Shown in pieces: positions 23,467-35,770 of a stretch of DNA of 64,000 nucleotides. Position 1 is the stretch's first letter. Each line of letters begins with the position of its first letter. Below the pieces are notes generated by a model. That model searched no databases, was not told where the DNA came from, and was given only the letters and a program-made list of their open reading frames with translations. A program made the position numbers and the translations under genes. This DNA comes from Zychaea mexicana (lineage: Eukaryota; Mucoromycota; Mucoromycetes; Mucorales; Lichtheimiaceae), in NCBI RefSeq assembly GCF_025766255.1, contig NW_026516721.1, positions 62,001-126,000 on the forward strand. The letters run 5' to 3'.

Positions 23467-23752
23467 ATCATACAATCCACTATTACTACCATCACCATCA
23501 CTTTTACCACTACTACTATGCCCTACTACTTTGATTTTTAGATACATCACACCTCATCTTTCATCATTACAGTTCGCATGCAACACCCCGCACCTTTAAT
23601 ACATCCCTAGCAACAACAACAAAAAATACACCAACCCCCTGGATATATACACGAACACACACCTATATATATACACAATCATACAGAGTAGTTTTCGCAA
23701 ATATAAATACTTATTATTTACACATTCCATGCTACACAACATTCTTTGAATA
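23467..23752. other. Short convergent 3' region
   Basis: 3' ends of the RGS (plus) and SET (minus) genes, AT-rich, with no other feature seen. Confidence 0.5.
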
Positions 23753-25344
23753 TCATGATGGTGAGGTGGACGATATCTTTCTGCCATTGCTTTCGCCTGC
23801 TTGTGGGGTCCAGTGTCGATCCACATCACGGCCATACCAGACAAAGAGTTCTTCGCCCGGCTCAATATCTCGCTTCGTCCAACAGATGACTTGATTCACT
23901 ACTGCACCCTCAATAAAAAGTATGTTTGCTTTGTTTTCGTTGGTCTCATTCATAAAGTGGAAGGGGCAGAACATTTCTCCTTTTGGATCCGTGAATGGCT
24001 GGCCTTCTTCATCCGTTGCATCGAGCACTGTCCTTCGATACATGATCGAGTACTCGGAGGCACGGCCGACACCGTCCTTCAAAGAATCGTATTCATCTTC
24101 TGTCATTGGCACACCGAAATAAAACCCAAGCGGCGTGTTGTACGGCAGTTTCCGTGTAGCAAAGAGGCCCTGTCCAGCACCTGAAATCGTTGAATCGCCT
24201 ACTCGCAATACATCCATCCAGCTTTTGGGAACATGGGTCAGATCCAGGTCTTCAAGCTTGATCTCCTGTTGCTGTTGTTCCAGTTCATTCACGGCCTTCA
24301 TCACTGCCGTGTTGCTGCCGTCTTCCCCAGCTGTTGTTTCATCCATGTCCATTTTGTCCTTGCCTTCGTCATCGTCGTTGTCGTCGTTTGTGACATTGTT
24401 GTTGATTTTACTATAGCCGTTCATGTCGTCCTGGTGATATTTTCGGCCGTTGCCATTGCGACTCATCATAAACTCGTCAAATTCGGTCATTGCGGGTGGC
24501 CTTGCTGGTGCTTCATCTTTCTTGCTATCTTCTCCTTGATGAGCTTGGATAGTGCCATCACCGCTGTCAATGGCCACCGGTGGTGGGTTTTTCGGTATGC
24601 CAAAACAAAAAGGCCAATCGTGGTCTGCGAGTTTTCGTTCCCATTTCCTGTACTCTTGTACCGCGCGTTGAAAGTTTCCTGGCTCATACGCGAGCTTAAA
24701 GTGCATGGAGCGACTGCCATCGGGTCGGAAGGGTATAAAGTAGCGGTCCGTGTTGGTAGTCAGACTGGCTGATGCAGAATTCATTGGTGTCTATGTGAAT
24801 AGAACGCAATTTTGCTCTTTAGTTTGAAAAAGCTCTACCATGTTATTCCAAAGAAAGAGACACGTGTTCCTTCAATAACCCTCCTTATTTGCTTTTTATC
24901 TTCAAAGAAGTGTACCTTGCCTTTAAAAACGCGTGGTAATTTACGTTCTTTGCTAATCTTTTCGTCGAGCGCGAGTGCCGCTTTAATGAGTTCAGGCCGC
25001 GAAAGGCAACGATCTGGATGCTGCCGTAAAGCCAGGAAAAGCATGTAGGCTTGATTGTGCCAACGCGGTTGTGTAGCAGACCGATTGCCAGATCGTTTTG
25101 TACGTCGTGTTGCTTCATTCATTGTGGGCAAAGTACCAGCTGGTGATCCAGTACGTCGCTTTTGTTGAGGATGATTTTCTTCGTTTTCAAGGTCCATATC
25201 CGTGATTGAATCGCAATTTCGTTTGGTTCCTTGATCTATTTTTATGGGCACTTGTACTGATTTTGCTTCAGCAGAAGGTGTTGCTGCTGTGTCACTTTCT
25301 TGTAGGGCCATCATGACGGATTGAGGAGCTGGATCGTTGGCCAT
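23753..25344 (-). CDS. SET-domain protein with N-terminal helical (winged-helix-like) module
   Basis: Exons 24916-25344 and 23753-24790 join in phase (GK joined to TPMNSAS) to 488 aa. The N terminus has a basic, disordered region followed by WHNQAYMLFLALRQHPDRC and SRPELIKAALALDEKIS, a helical module that looks like a small HTH. A conserved-looking block (TDRYFIPFRPDGSRSMHFKL) follows, then an acidic Asn/Asp-rich linker. The SET domain lies at about 340-462: GDSTISGAGQGLFATRKL, then MNETNENKANILF at the usual NHS position, and IEPGEELFVWYG near the end. SET enzymes transfer methyl from S-adenosylmethionine to lysine. The NHS-type motif is altered to NENKAN, so activity is uncertain. There is no pre-SET or post-SET Cys cluster, and the target is unknown. 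Confidence 0.75.
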
Positions 25345-25854
25345 TGTTCTTCCCTGTCAAAAAAAAATAGAGAGAGAGAGAGGGAAGGGGAACAAAAAAA
25401 AATTGTGTAAAACACGTACGCGAACACCAACACGGTATTTAATGGTTTGATTCCCGTGACTTTTGCATCACAACAACTAACCTTCTTCTTTATGACGCGA
25501 AACTTACTGCTAATGACAATAGCTTCAGGCAATCTATCAGTGAGTCCTCTTCGTTCTGTGTTGGTTCATATGACTTTACAGTACTTTCATGCGTTTGTAA
25601 TATCTCTCATCTTAGTTGAGCAGTTGATTGAAACTGAACAATCTTGTATGTAGCTTATCCAAGCAGTTGATAAGCTGATATACAATTGTATAGCATTCAT
25701 AGCCAACATACGCTTCCTGCTACCTAATAATATTATGGCAAAAAGAATAAGATTATATGCAATGGTGGACAAAGTGGCGCTGGTTAATACAAAAAGACGA
25801 CAAGGAATGGTATACAAGCTTTTATTATCCAGTCGTCATTATATCCAAGAGGCA

Positions 25855-26587
25855 TTAGCCGCGTTTTGATGATCTCTGTCGGATAATAGCCACAACGAGA
25901 GCAACGCCAACGGCCAGGACACCACTTACAATCGCCAACCCAATGACGCCCTCTATAATAAAGCAACATACGATAAGCGACTATAATGGTCTATTAAACA
26001 TATTCAGTGACGAACCTCGGGATACTTTCTCCTCGATAAGCTTGTCTAGAGCTTTCGCTTGCACATTATTTGGTTCAAATTTCAAAAGCTGTTGGTTGAA
26101 TTGACGCGCATCGCCATAGTTGGCCAACTTGTAGTGTCCCAACGCAAGAAAGTAAAGGCACTCTCGCCGTCTTTCAGGCGAATCTCTATAGATTTCTTTA
26201 TGTATCGTCCCACCCCGAGCAACCATGGATAGCTTTATTAATATTATGCAAGGATCCAAAGGGTACTTTTTGCAGACACCGACAGAAACCAGTTACCTGT
26301 AAGCATTGTAATTCCTAACGCGATCTCCTCGACCTTTTTTGATCTGATTAGTCCCCAGGCATAATTAAATTTGGTTTGGATCGTGACATATTCGCCCTCG
26401 CGTTCGTATTGTTTCCGCAGGACCTATATTTATTCAATGGAATGAATTGCTTGAAAGTAATGGTTGACAGTGCCCAGAAAAGTAGGAATAAATAAAAATC
26501 GTAGAAAGGTTTCCAGATTTATACCTCGATCTCTGCTTCGGTGAGAGGCTTTTCTGCCTCTTCTACCATAGGAGCTGATTCAGCCAT
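25855..26587 (-). CDS. FIS1: Mitochondrial fission protein Fis1
   Basis: Exons 26525-26587, 26297-26423, 26016-26195, 25855-25952 join in phase to 155 aa, the normal Fis1 length. The TPR-like fold is visible in YVTIQTKFNYAWGLIRSKK, RRRECLYFLALGHYKLANY and FNQQLLKFEPNNVQAKALD. The C-terminal membrane segment (VIGLAIVSGVLAVGVALVVA) with the basic tail IIRQRSSKRG is the tail anchor that places Fis1 in the mitochondrial and peroxisomal outer membrane. There it recruits the dynamin Dnm1 for organelle division. The third exon uses an AAAG acceptor. The gene is divergent from kelch gene 3. Confidence 0.95.
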
Positions 26588-27922
26588 TGTAGAGTACTCA
26601 ATGTATAAAAAAAAGTAGGATAGGAGTAAGGTAAAAGAAAGAAAGAAATTTACACAGTGGCGCGTTTTTATATATGTCATTCTTTATGGAGCACCCTACT
26701 ATGTGGTCAGTAGTTGTTTGCTGATTAAGCAAGCGACGATCTCTAACACAACGCTTGCCACCACCACAAAAGAAACGTCAAACAGAGCTGAAATGATGTA
26801 GAGTGCTCGGATTGTTTAATAGATTAAAAGTAGCATGATAACAACATCTTTTTACACGACGCACTAAGTATCGTTCTTTTGCTTCCGTGTTTTTGAAAAA
26901 GGTCATATTTATCGTCTCTAATGCAAATAGCTTGATCCATGCCGTGCTCTTCAACTTGTGTGGATGGTGTACGAGCTAGTGATAAGTAAAGCGACACTAT
27001 GTAAATAGCTGCAGTAGTGTACCCAAAGTATCAGAATAGAGCTTGCATTAAATATCGGAAACAGTTCCGGGGAAAAAATCATATAATAGGGTTGGAACCA
27101 TGCTATCTACTGTATACAAGTGGCCCGGGTATGCCCCACACAACAGCTTGCCAATTTATAACATCAACTAAACGTTCCATTTATTCTTTACTGCAATAAC
27201 TAATAGCTATGATTGTACACAATTCATTGGTGTTCTTTAGAAAATGAATCATCTTCATATATCGTATATTACATTGATCAGCATCCCCAAAAATATTTGT
27301 TATGCAACCCGTATTGGACGAAAGGATCCGTGCGAGTTCAACATTTTTGGAAGGTGCGGCAATATAATGACATTTTATAATTTTAAGGTTACTCTATTCT
27401 TAACTGAAGAAAAAAGGTGTATTACAGTCTACCGCTCGATGTACCCGTTCGTCATTACGAGATGGCCATCTTGATGACGAATGTCGTTCAATCCTTTTGA
27501 TTGTCGTCTTTTGCGTTGATTGTGATGTATAACAACAGTTAGGCAGAGGCGCGTTGACTGATATTAATATTGTATACAAATCAAATGGCGCGCCAATTCG
27601 CATTGTTCGACCCCACTTTTGGGTATAACCGAGTATGAACAGTGTCCATACTCGGAAGGAAGCTTCCTGCAAATTATCGGATACACAAACGCTTCAAGAA
27701 CAAGATACCGGGCTGGCATCTTCTACTTCTTCTTTCAGTGTGCCACAATGGGTGATTGAACACAAAAAAAGGTGCTCAAGTTTATTTTTGTCTCAATCCC
27801 ACCTTTTTGGGACGTGGCTTCCTTCAATCTTCTCTTGTTCTTTTTCTTTCCTTTATTTAATATCTCATCAATTCCACATACTTTTGACACGAAATTCCAC
27901 CACTACCACCACCATCCCACTT
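26588..27922. other. Intergenic between Fis1 and kelch gene 3; no gene supported
   Basis: About 1.3 kb. An open frame of about 96 codons in the leader of kelch gene 3 (27635-27922) runs into its coding exon without a better start and is treated as leader. No TIRs or RNA genes were recognised. Confidence 0.45.
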
Positions 27923-30533
27923 ATGATCCAGAGTATTCTTTGGCTTTTGACTATATCATCAACAGTTGGACGATCGGTTATCTTGGCCATGGAAATGACA
28001 CCCACCGAGCAAATTTTTAATAACTATCTTCTCTCCCACCACAACGACACATGTAAGAAGTCAAGATCGTACTTTCTTTTTGCAAAACTTGTTTTATGCA
28101 CGCCATGTAGCATGTTGCGTGGACTCATTAGCAATATGTTTGACAGCAGCAATTCAAGAACACGTCAGCAAGCAGTGCACTTACCTGCAACGCAAAATAT
28201 ACTGTTACAATCGCTCGGGACTTGACGTGCTGGATATCTCGCGAGGCTTCTCAATGTTTGCGGGTGACGCGTCGTCATCGTGGACACGAATCGAGCCACA
28301 GAAATCCAGCAACATGAGCATTCCTTTATTTGCAGATTCAATGATTGCCTCTCCCCTTCAGCACAAGTTACTTATAATCAGAAACAAGAGGAGGGATCTA
28401 CCTGAAAAAAGCACCTCCGCCAATGCCACCAGTGTGCTGGTGGAATACGATATAATCACAAATCAATGGAATACGCTCGCCAGCGCTCTGCCAGTGTATG
28501 TGGTTAGAGATGCGGTTAGAAAGGAAACGAAGATAATGGGATATAAAGCTTATATAATTACAGGCAATCAGGCACTATTTATGACATGAAAGAAAACAGA
28601 AATGCAAGAGAAAATCAGGACAAAAATGATGGAGATGCAGTGATGATGGAGGGCCGTATTTGCATATGGGATCGATTCGGCACTAGGTAAGCAGCTCATT
28701 GACGATATAGTTAAGCTGTATTTTGCAACGCCGGACCCACCTACTAACTATAATTTATTGTTGTGGTGCGTGATATGAATAGTAGCAAGGAAAACAGTGT
28801 TTTTAAATACATGACAACAATGCTTAAATTGGATACTAAGGTACACTTTATGAAACATCCAATGCATGAAATCGAAATCCTCTTCGTAACATATCCTTCC
28901 ATTTCAAATTATACAGTCATCTCACATCAGCGGTATAAACAGTAATGTAACGGCAACAGCATACTTATCAACCCCATGGAATCTCTTGGGCGCAAGTGCA
29001 TTCAGCCACGGAACTATATATATTACCGGCGGCTTTGCAATTCAAAAAAATGAAATTCATCCAGCGGATTTGACGAATTTTCAAGTGTGTGACACATCAA
29101 GCGCCACGTGCAAGAACATAAGAACCATCGGTGATTCGGTGCCATCACCCAGGTGGCAGCATATCCTGATAGCTGGTAATAACTTGAAGCATTTTACAAG
29201 GACGTTGATGCTACCAAAAGCACATTATTTAGGGCACTTTTGTTGATAACAATTTATCATGCTGTGTTGCGTTTGAATGATATCATAGATCCTGAATCTG
29301 AGAATATTATTCTATATGGCGGGCATACATTTGGTACGTAGCACAATAGTGTCCATATTTCCAATATGTACACGTCTGGAAAGTTTTTATAATGGAGTTT
29401 GGGCTAATCTAGTAAAGTATATGTAGATACCAGGGAGTCAGCCGCATCTGATGATCTATTTACATTGAACATTAAAACGATGGAGTGGCAACCCAGACGT
29501 ATAGAAAATAACAAGAGAGCAATTACCAGTAGCTCAAGATGCATATACCACACAGGTACACATGAGTTCTAGTCAAAAAATTGGCAGTAGTGGTAATCAT
29601 TGTGAGCCTTTTATACTGACATTTCATATTACTCAAACATTTATATGTAAAACAGCCGTGCTTGCCGACAGACATCTTTTTATACTATCCGCAAATAGCG
29701 ATGCCAAAACGAATGTCACGGTGCCGCTAAATATTGTAGAAATAGTGAATGTTGATACTTGGTCATCGGTCGAGAATTATGTAGCCACCGTACAACGACA
29801 GCCTAATCAAGAGAACGTGCCAAGAAATTACCACGCAGAGTATAAACCACGAATAGGGCAACAAATGCAGCCGCGACAATATAGCGAGAATAGCGATAAT
29901 GTTGGAGCAAAGGACGATTCAAATGGGGTTACGGCAATTATTATTGTGGGCTGCATAGCTGGGGTAAGAGTCATATACAGCATGTTAGGGGGAGAACGTG
30001 AGCAGTTATGGAGCTCCCTAGGTTTTGTCAGTGTCGAAGACTTTTTAACATGAACGCTTTTCTTCTTTTCTATTTATCAGATTGCTATTCTTTCTGGCAT
30101 ATTGACATTAATCATCTTCCAATGGAGGAAAAAGAAGCGTCAAGGAGCAGCTCAACGAAATAATATACCACACGCTGTAAACGATGATGATATGGATGGC
30201 TACACCGCCGAGCGTAAACATTTATTTTTTAATACCAACAAGGACCGCGATGAACGACGCACTTCTTCTCAAGCACGAATCCTCATGCAGCCTCCCCATA
30301 CATATACCCCTGGAGACTATGACGAGCGACGACCCACTGTTGCATACATGTACGGTGTGGAGAAACCAGATGGGCATTTTCACCACGGAAGACACAATAG
30401 CAGTAGTAGTAATAATAGTGGTACCGACAGCAGTGGTGTCGAAGAAGAAGATGATGATAACATTGCATCTAAGCTAGTACTCCAGCCGGTAAAGCCGGAT
30501 GGCTCACCAAAAGATTACACATCACCGGAATGA
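27923..30533 (+). CDS. Divergent kelch-propeller single-pass membrane protein 3 with two KPD(G) tail motifs
   Basis: Nine exons join in phase to 617 aa: 27923-28052, 28147-28495, 28564-28686, 28783-28840, 28917-29175, 29289-29333, 29427-29555, 29656-29963, 30081-30533. Exon 2 is 349 nt, as in the paralogues. The signal peptide begins MIQSILWLLTISSTVG. The blade positions are recognisable, but the first three have lost their Gly-Gly (IYCYNRSG, LLIIRNKRR, ICIWDRFG), while the last two keep it (IYITGGF, IILYGGH). The TM segment joins VTAIIIVGCIAG to IAILSGILTLIIF, followed by QWRKKKR. The cytoplasmic tail has GVEKPDG and, near the end, LQPVKPDG. The frame is open through nine exons, so the gene looks maintained despite rapid divergence. 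The function is unknown. Confidence 0.7.
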
Positions 30534-30847
30534 ATCGAGGATAAGCTTGTGCTGTCGTTTGTATTATACACCTTATTGTCAATCTGTAAATCAAGTTATA
30601 TATGTCAAATTATAATCCTTTCACATTCTTTTGACGTAAACATATCAAACCATAATTCATGGTTAAATAAATACATGTTGTATATTCGTCATTCTCAAGT
30701 TTTTGTTAACCCTACTATTAGCGGGTAAAATATATAAATATGACTTCGTAAACTATAATATACAAAGAGTTACAGATAAAGGACATATCATAAACGTGTC
30801 GCTGCTGTTGTTGTTGTCCAAGAAAAAAGGCTGCTTTTATAATGCCA
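30534..30847. other. Convergent 3' region of kelch genes 3 and 4
   Basis: About 310 bp of AT-rich sequence between two tail-to-tail paralogues, with no gene. Confidence 0.5.
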
Positions 30848-33279
30848 TTATTCTGCACCATCGGGCTTCACGGGCTGCAATCTTAGATGTGGAGTATAAT
30901 ATGCATCTTGAGGATTATTAGAAGAAGCAATCTGGCCTTGAGACGACGTTGTCGTCGTTGCTCCTTGATTTGTTGTCGGAGGGAATGTCCCACTGCTCGT
31001 TGAGCTCATAGTTGCTGTCACTGGTACAGCTGGCGCATATTGTGAATAATGCTGCGGTGGTGATACCGATGCTTGTTGTTGTTGTTGTATAGTATAGCTA
31101 CTATTGGGGTTACTATAGTTGTATGAAGCAGGAGGCTTAGCGCTTCCTCCCATATTCTTTTCATCCACTTGTCTGGTCGCATTTGCGCCCTGTCTCTGCT
31201 GCCGCCGCCGTCGTCGGATGAAGAAGAAAAGCGCACCGGTAATGATAGCAACTCCCTAAAGGATAAGCCAGTTCTTAGATAAAGATGGAAAGCCAACAAT
31301 AGCGCATACTACTACGCTTAATTTATATAGCAGCGTTGAGCTACATACCGCAAGGGCGCCAACAACTGCTCCCGCAATAGTGCCCGCTGAAGCTCCACCA
31401 TCGGCTCCATTATCTCCAGAAGTATCGGACTGATCCTCAGTTGAGTTGCTGCGTCCAGGACCAGTGTAGTTATCTATCCATTGCCAACTGTCAGTATCAA
31501 GAATTTGGAAATCCGTGCGTTGGTGAAGATTAGCATCGACGCCAAACATGACAAACATCATGGTACTGTTTCCAGGAAAAGCAACTAAAAGGTAAATCAT
31601 TATATTTTATCTGTTACTTATTTTTTTTGGTCACTTTTATTTCAACCTCCATCAAGGGCTTACCTGAATGCCCAAAGCGAGGACCAGCTCCAGCACTTGA
31701 GCTCAGATCAATTTGTCTCCAAGCCATGGAAACCGTGTTCAAAACATAGCAAAAATCGGCAGTAACGTTTAAATCTCCAGCTAATTCAAATTGTTGTTGT
31801 TGTTGCACGATAATTGAGATACAAGATTAAGCGCTAGCAATTGATTGTCTTTCTCTTGACCCGAATTATCACTCCCGTGTAATAATAATGTGTCAAAAAA
31901 CAAAAGAAAATCTACATACTTGTGCGACCACCGTACAAAACGATGTCATCCGAGTTTGGCTCTATTTGTGGGGGTTTGTTTTGCTGTGTGATTAGAGATA
32001 AGCAAAACAACATTAAAGAAACACATACTGAGTGCTGCTGTATGCCACATTCGGGTAGTTGGAATTCTTTCTCCTGTGGCATTCAGTGTCGCCCACGAGG
32101 ACGTTTCTGTATTGTAGGTCATAATTTCATCGAACGTGTTATCCGAAGCACCGTATACTTGTGATCCGTTGTTCAAAGTAAAGTAGCCTTGAATTTCACC
32201 ACCCATGTAGTAGATCGTGCGCCCATCATTGCCCATGACGCCCTCATGCCAAGCATAAGAATGGAACTGATCTGGAAGTCCGACAATAGACCATTGATTT
32301 GACTAGAATAGCGAAACGGTAGTCATCTCTTGTTATGACCATGATAACAAAGTAATATTTCTTCCATATGGCTTTTTACCTCATAATTGAAAATTCGCAT
32401 GTTTCGCGTATCGGTCATTTCAAGCTCGCCTGTCGCTTCGTCACTGAAATAAAATTATGGAAAGGGGTCATTCAGTCATTCATTCGTTGTAATTCACGAT
32501 GTAATTGTACTTAGTACTGCTAGTGTCCGCTCAAGTCTTTGCTGTACCTGATACCGCCAAACACATAAATTCTGCCACTGGCATCAGCAGCTGTTCCAGC
32601 AGCGTAACTTTCGTACATCCCAAAGTAACACATATGTCAGTTATTAGTTTGTCAACAAATTTATGCAGCAATTTCAAAAAACTACTGGCTAATAAGGCAA
32701 GACTTACGACTGGAGTCCAGCGTTTGAGCTCAAAGTCTGCCATTCGTTTGATTCTATGTTATACGCAATGGTAGGATTACTGATGGATTGATTCGAGTAC
32801 ACGCTTCCGGCACCACCTGTAAGGACAATTGCGTCTTGCTGTGGTAGTGCGACCATGCCAAACATTGTGTTGTTTTCCGGTCTCACCGTTCCATTCACCT
32901 GCACTTCCACCCATGCCGAGTTGGAGCTGCTAACCGTAAAGCTTTCTGCAACATCCAAAGCATAAAAGTCGCCCGAACTGTCAAAGGTGTTGGTTGCTGA
33001 AAATGTTACGTGGCTACCACCATAGCAGTATATCCAAAAATCAAGCGATACACATCCTATAAGTAGACCACCCCCCACCGACACGAAGTTGCATTGATTA
33101 TAAGTGTGGATTGTCACACGGTTTCCCTGATATTTGAACGAATTCGATCGAACCAATAATAATACTCAGATACAGTAGTTCATAATACCTGCCAACATTC
33201 GAGGAGGAGGCTGCAAAGCCGTGCTTTGACTGTTGAACAGCACAAAAGCAAATGAAGCAATCCACAAAAGCTTGTCCAT
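30848..33279 (-). CDS. Kelch-propeller single-pass membrane protein 4 with KPDG tail
   Basis: Nine exons join in phase to 546 aa: 33189-33279, 32708-33056, 32548-32607, 32380-32443, 32029-32302, 31920-31961, 31664-31780, 31349-31584, 30848-31255. Signal peptide MDKLLWIASFAFVLF. Blades: IYCYGGS, VLTGGAGS, IYVFGGI, IYYMGGE and IVLYGGR. The membrane segment is GTIAGAVVGALAG, then AIITGALFFFI, stopping at RRRRR. The tail is Gln/Pro/Thr-rich and ends LRLQPVKPDGAE. Five internal exons have the same lengths as in kelch gene 1 (349, 60, 64, 274, 117 nt), so the two are fairly recent paralogues now on opposite strands. The third exon again needs an AAAG acceptor. As in the other family members, the membrane helix is split by an intron. 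Ligand and partners are unknown. Confidence 0.85.
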
Positions 33280-34649
33280 GCGTGCAATATGCAACACCAT
33301 CCGTTGGTAGTTTTTGGAAAGAAGAGAAGATAGTGGGTAAGTGAAAAAAAAAGGTTTTTGCGTAGCTACATAATTTGGGAATAAGTATGAGGCGCAGGAC
33401 TACTTTATATGGCACTTTCATGCTACACAGCAATGCTTTTTATGGCACGAGTGGATATTTACATTCATTCGGTTGTACAAGCTTTTACATCTTCATCAAA
33501 ATAGAACAAGAAAATATTTATACACCATCATTATGAGTTATACTTATCATTCTCTACACGTAAATCGTACCTAAAGCGGCAGTAAATCAATATCTATACT
33601 TCATCAAGTGTTGTCTTACAATACAACATAAAAGAATCAATTGTATTAGTATACATCCCTTGAGGGTACTTACAGTAATACGTAACTAACTTTTAAGACG
33701 GAGTTTGCAAGTTTCAAATCTGTGTACCTGAATAATGAGAGTGCTCATTCAGTATTGCTTTGATAACTCAAGCAGTGTCTTCGATCAAGTCAAGAATAAT
33801 CGTTGCAAAAGGTATTCCTTTATGTCCGCGTCTTTGATGCTTTCTTTTTGATCAGTAGCTACTGTCAATCGAGAGAAGGAACCTACTACAGTTGCCCTCA
33901 CTACTAAGAACATAAAAGAGGTACGAAGCATGAAAATATAGGATTTTTTGGAGGAATTTTTGGAGAAAGGGAGTATTGCGCGAAAAAGAAAGGAGTGAGT
34001 GTAAAAGATGGTTAAAACAGAAAAAAGTAAAATTGCTGCTTGTGCCTGTGTGTGTGTTATTGTAAGCTTAAAGTATGCGTGAGTGTACGACATATATAAG
34101 ATTATGCTAACCATGTCGGTAACACATCATGCACCAAAGGTTACGCGATATCACCACTGTTCGTCTGCCGATGTGCGATAGGCTGGCAGTTTTGATAAAG
34201 TGATATTATGAAACCTATTAAAGTTCACTTCTGCTCCATTTTTTTTGAATGTATACTTCAGATGTTGACTATAGGCGTCCGCAGTGTAGATGCTAGCAAC
34301 ATTTTGGTATTTACGATGAAGGATCGTTTATGGGTCAATTCGACATGAAGAATATATGGGTCCAAATGATAATACAAACTACGCGAACCAAGTTTGATGT
34401 TCTTGAGCATTGTCTTTGATGAAAGAGTGGCAGAGCTGTAGTAAAGCCTTTTTACTATGTAAATTACACTATAGCGCTTTTACATGATTTTGAATGCTGT
34501 GCAAATGCCGTTTAGTAGATCAGCCATACAAAAGTACAGCGTTTACAGTATAGGTATCTACTTATAGGCTCGAGAAGTTACTTCCATAGGTTGTCAATCA
34601 TGTACTTGATGAAGGCTTCTATCGCGTTTTTCGGTTTCCTCCTGAGGAT
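33280..34649. other. Promoter side of kelch gene 4 and further intergenic DNA
   Basis: Short open frames only. A minus-strand frame at 33785-34114 is hydrophobic but T/A-rich, without homology features, and I do not call it. Confidence 0.4.
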
Positions 34650-35282
34650 CAATCACAAAATGTTTCACGTGTTGCCCAGGCATAGCAGAGGGTGCATTCA
34701 AGCACTTTGGCTAATTGTTGGCACCAATGGATGACATACAGATAGTGTGTGCCATACATTCTTTCAAGAAGGGTGCAACGTGTTGTGCTTGCCGAGTCAT
34801 GGCACGTGTGATACATGGCCGACAGGAAAATTGTGGACGATCTCTGCAACCATTTCGCATGGCAGTGTTGTTAGCAACCAATTTTGCTTGGCGAGCCTCG
34901 TTTTCCATAGCAAACAACATACAGTAGCTTCTATAGCTGTTGATACTTTGATAAGCTATTGTCGACAGAACAATCATCGCTTCGCGGATGTTGTGCTGCA
35001 AAAGATACAGGTTGCCTATTTAAGCGCACGGCATCTGATAGCTTTTTTGAAAGCATACTAATCTGCCAAGATAAGGTAGCCTGTTGCGAGATCGTCTTGA
35101 TGCTGAAGTGCAGAGAGTACGTTATTCAGAGATCCTTGATGATCTTGCTTGAATTCTAAGCTCGTTTCAAGTAGAACCTGGCTGCTAACGGTCCCAGGAC
35201 TTCCTGTAAGGCATCGTCGTAAAGTGTACGATGGCGTAATCAGAATCGTCTTTACCAAACAAAGCATTACCTGCGTCAACAT
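34650..35282 (-). pseudogene. Coding-like segment, family unknown, probably broken
   Basis: Two minus-strand open stretches have protein-like composition. One (35058-35282) contains LNNVLSALQHQDDLATGYLI. The other (34711-35001) contains LFAMENEARQAKLVANN and Cys-rich CRPCITRAMTRQAQHV. I could not find a GT-AG intron joining them in phase, and the second frame shifts again before about 34650. They may be exons of a decayed gene or one gene with a missed exon. No function is assigned. Confidence 0.3.
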
Positions 35283-35770
35283 GCCGTCTACTAATGCTCA
35301 AGTCGAGTTTGTAAATCAGGACTTCATTTACTGTAGTCCCAGGCTATTGAGTAAGTTCAGGGTCATAAAAACAGTGTCTTATGGTAAATACACTGTCAAG
35401 TGGGCAGTAAATTCAATTGTGCCCCTTTAAGTGAACCTGAACCACCGCTAATAACATACATTTTATACTGTACAAAAGAAAAAGATACAGTGAAATTTAG
35501 CTAATTACACGTTCTCTTCGTGAGCACCGTTCCAATGGTTTTCACAGTAACAATACGTCTGGATATTTCAGTTCTTTCCTTCATCTCATCATCGAATATT
35601 TCCAATGCTCTGGGATCGTACGTCAATATATGTTCTTCAGGATCCGAAAGGCTGTACTTGTGCTCAAATCATACACGCCGTAACTATTACATATCAGAAG
35701 ACGAAGTTCCCGCCGGAGTCGAGGATGTACAAACTGGTGGGCACCACATTTATGAGTTAATCTAAAGTTC
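35283..35770 (-). pseudogene. Degenerate kelch-family remnant
   Basis: On the minus strand, KMYVISGGSGS at about 35430-35465 has the form of a kelch blade end. It is preceded, across a possible intron, by TYDPRALEIFDDEM. It is followed by VNEVLIYKLDLS near 35320, which resembles the NEIVIYGG region of the intact kelch genes but without the Gly pair. Stops and missing signals suggest decay. The assignment is tentative. Confidence 0.35.

Noticed and set aside
24135..24772. Plus-strand open frames of up to 179 codons
   Set aside because: Antisense to the SET gene, which has a coherent two-exon structure.
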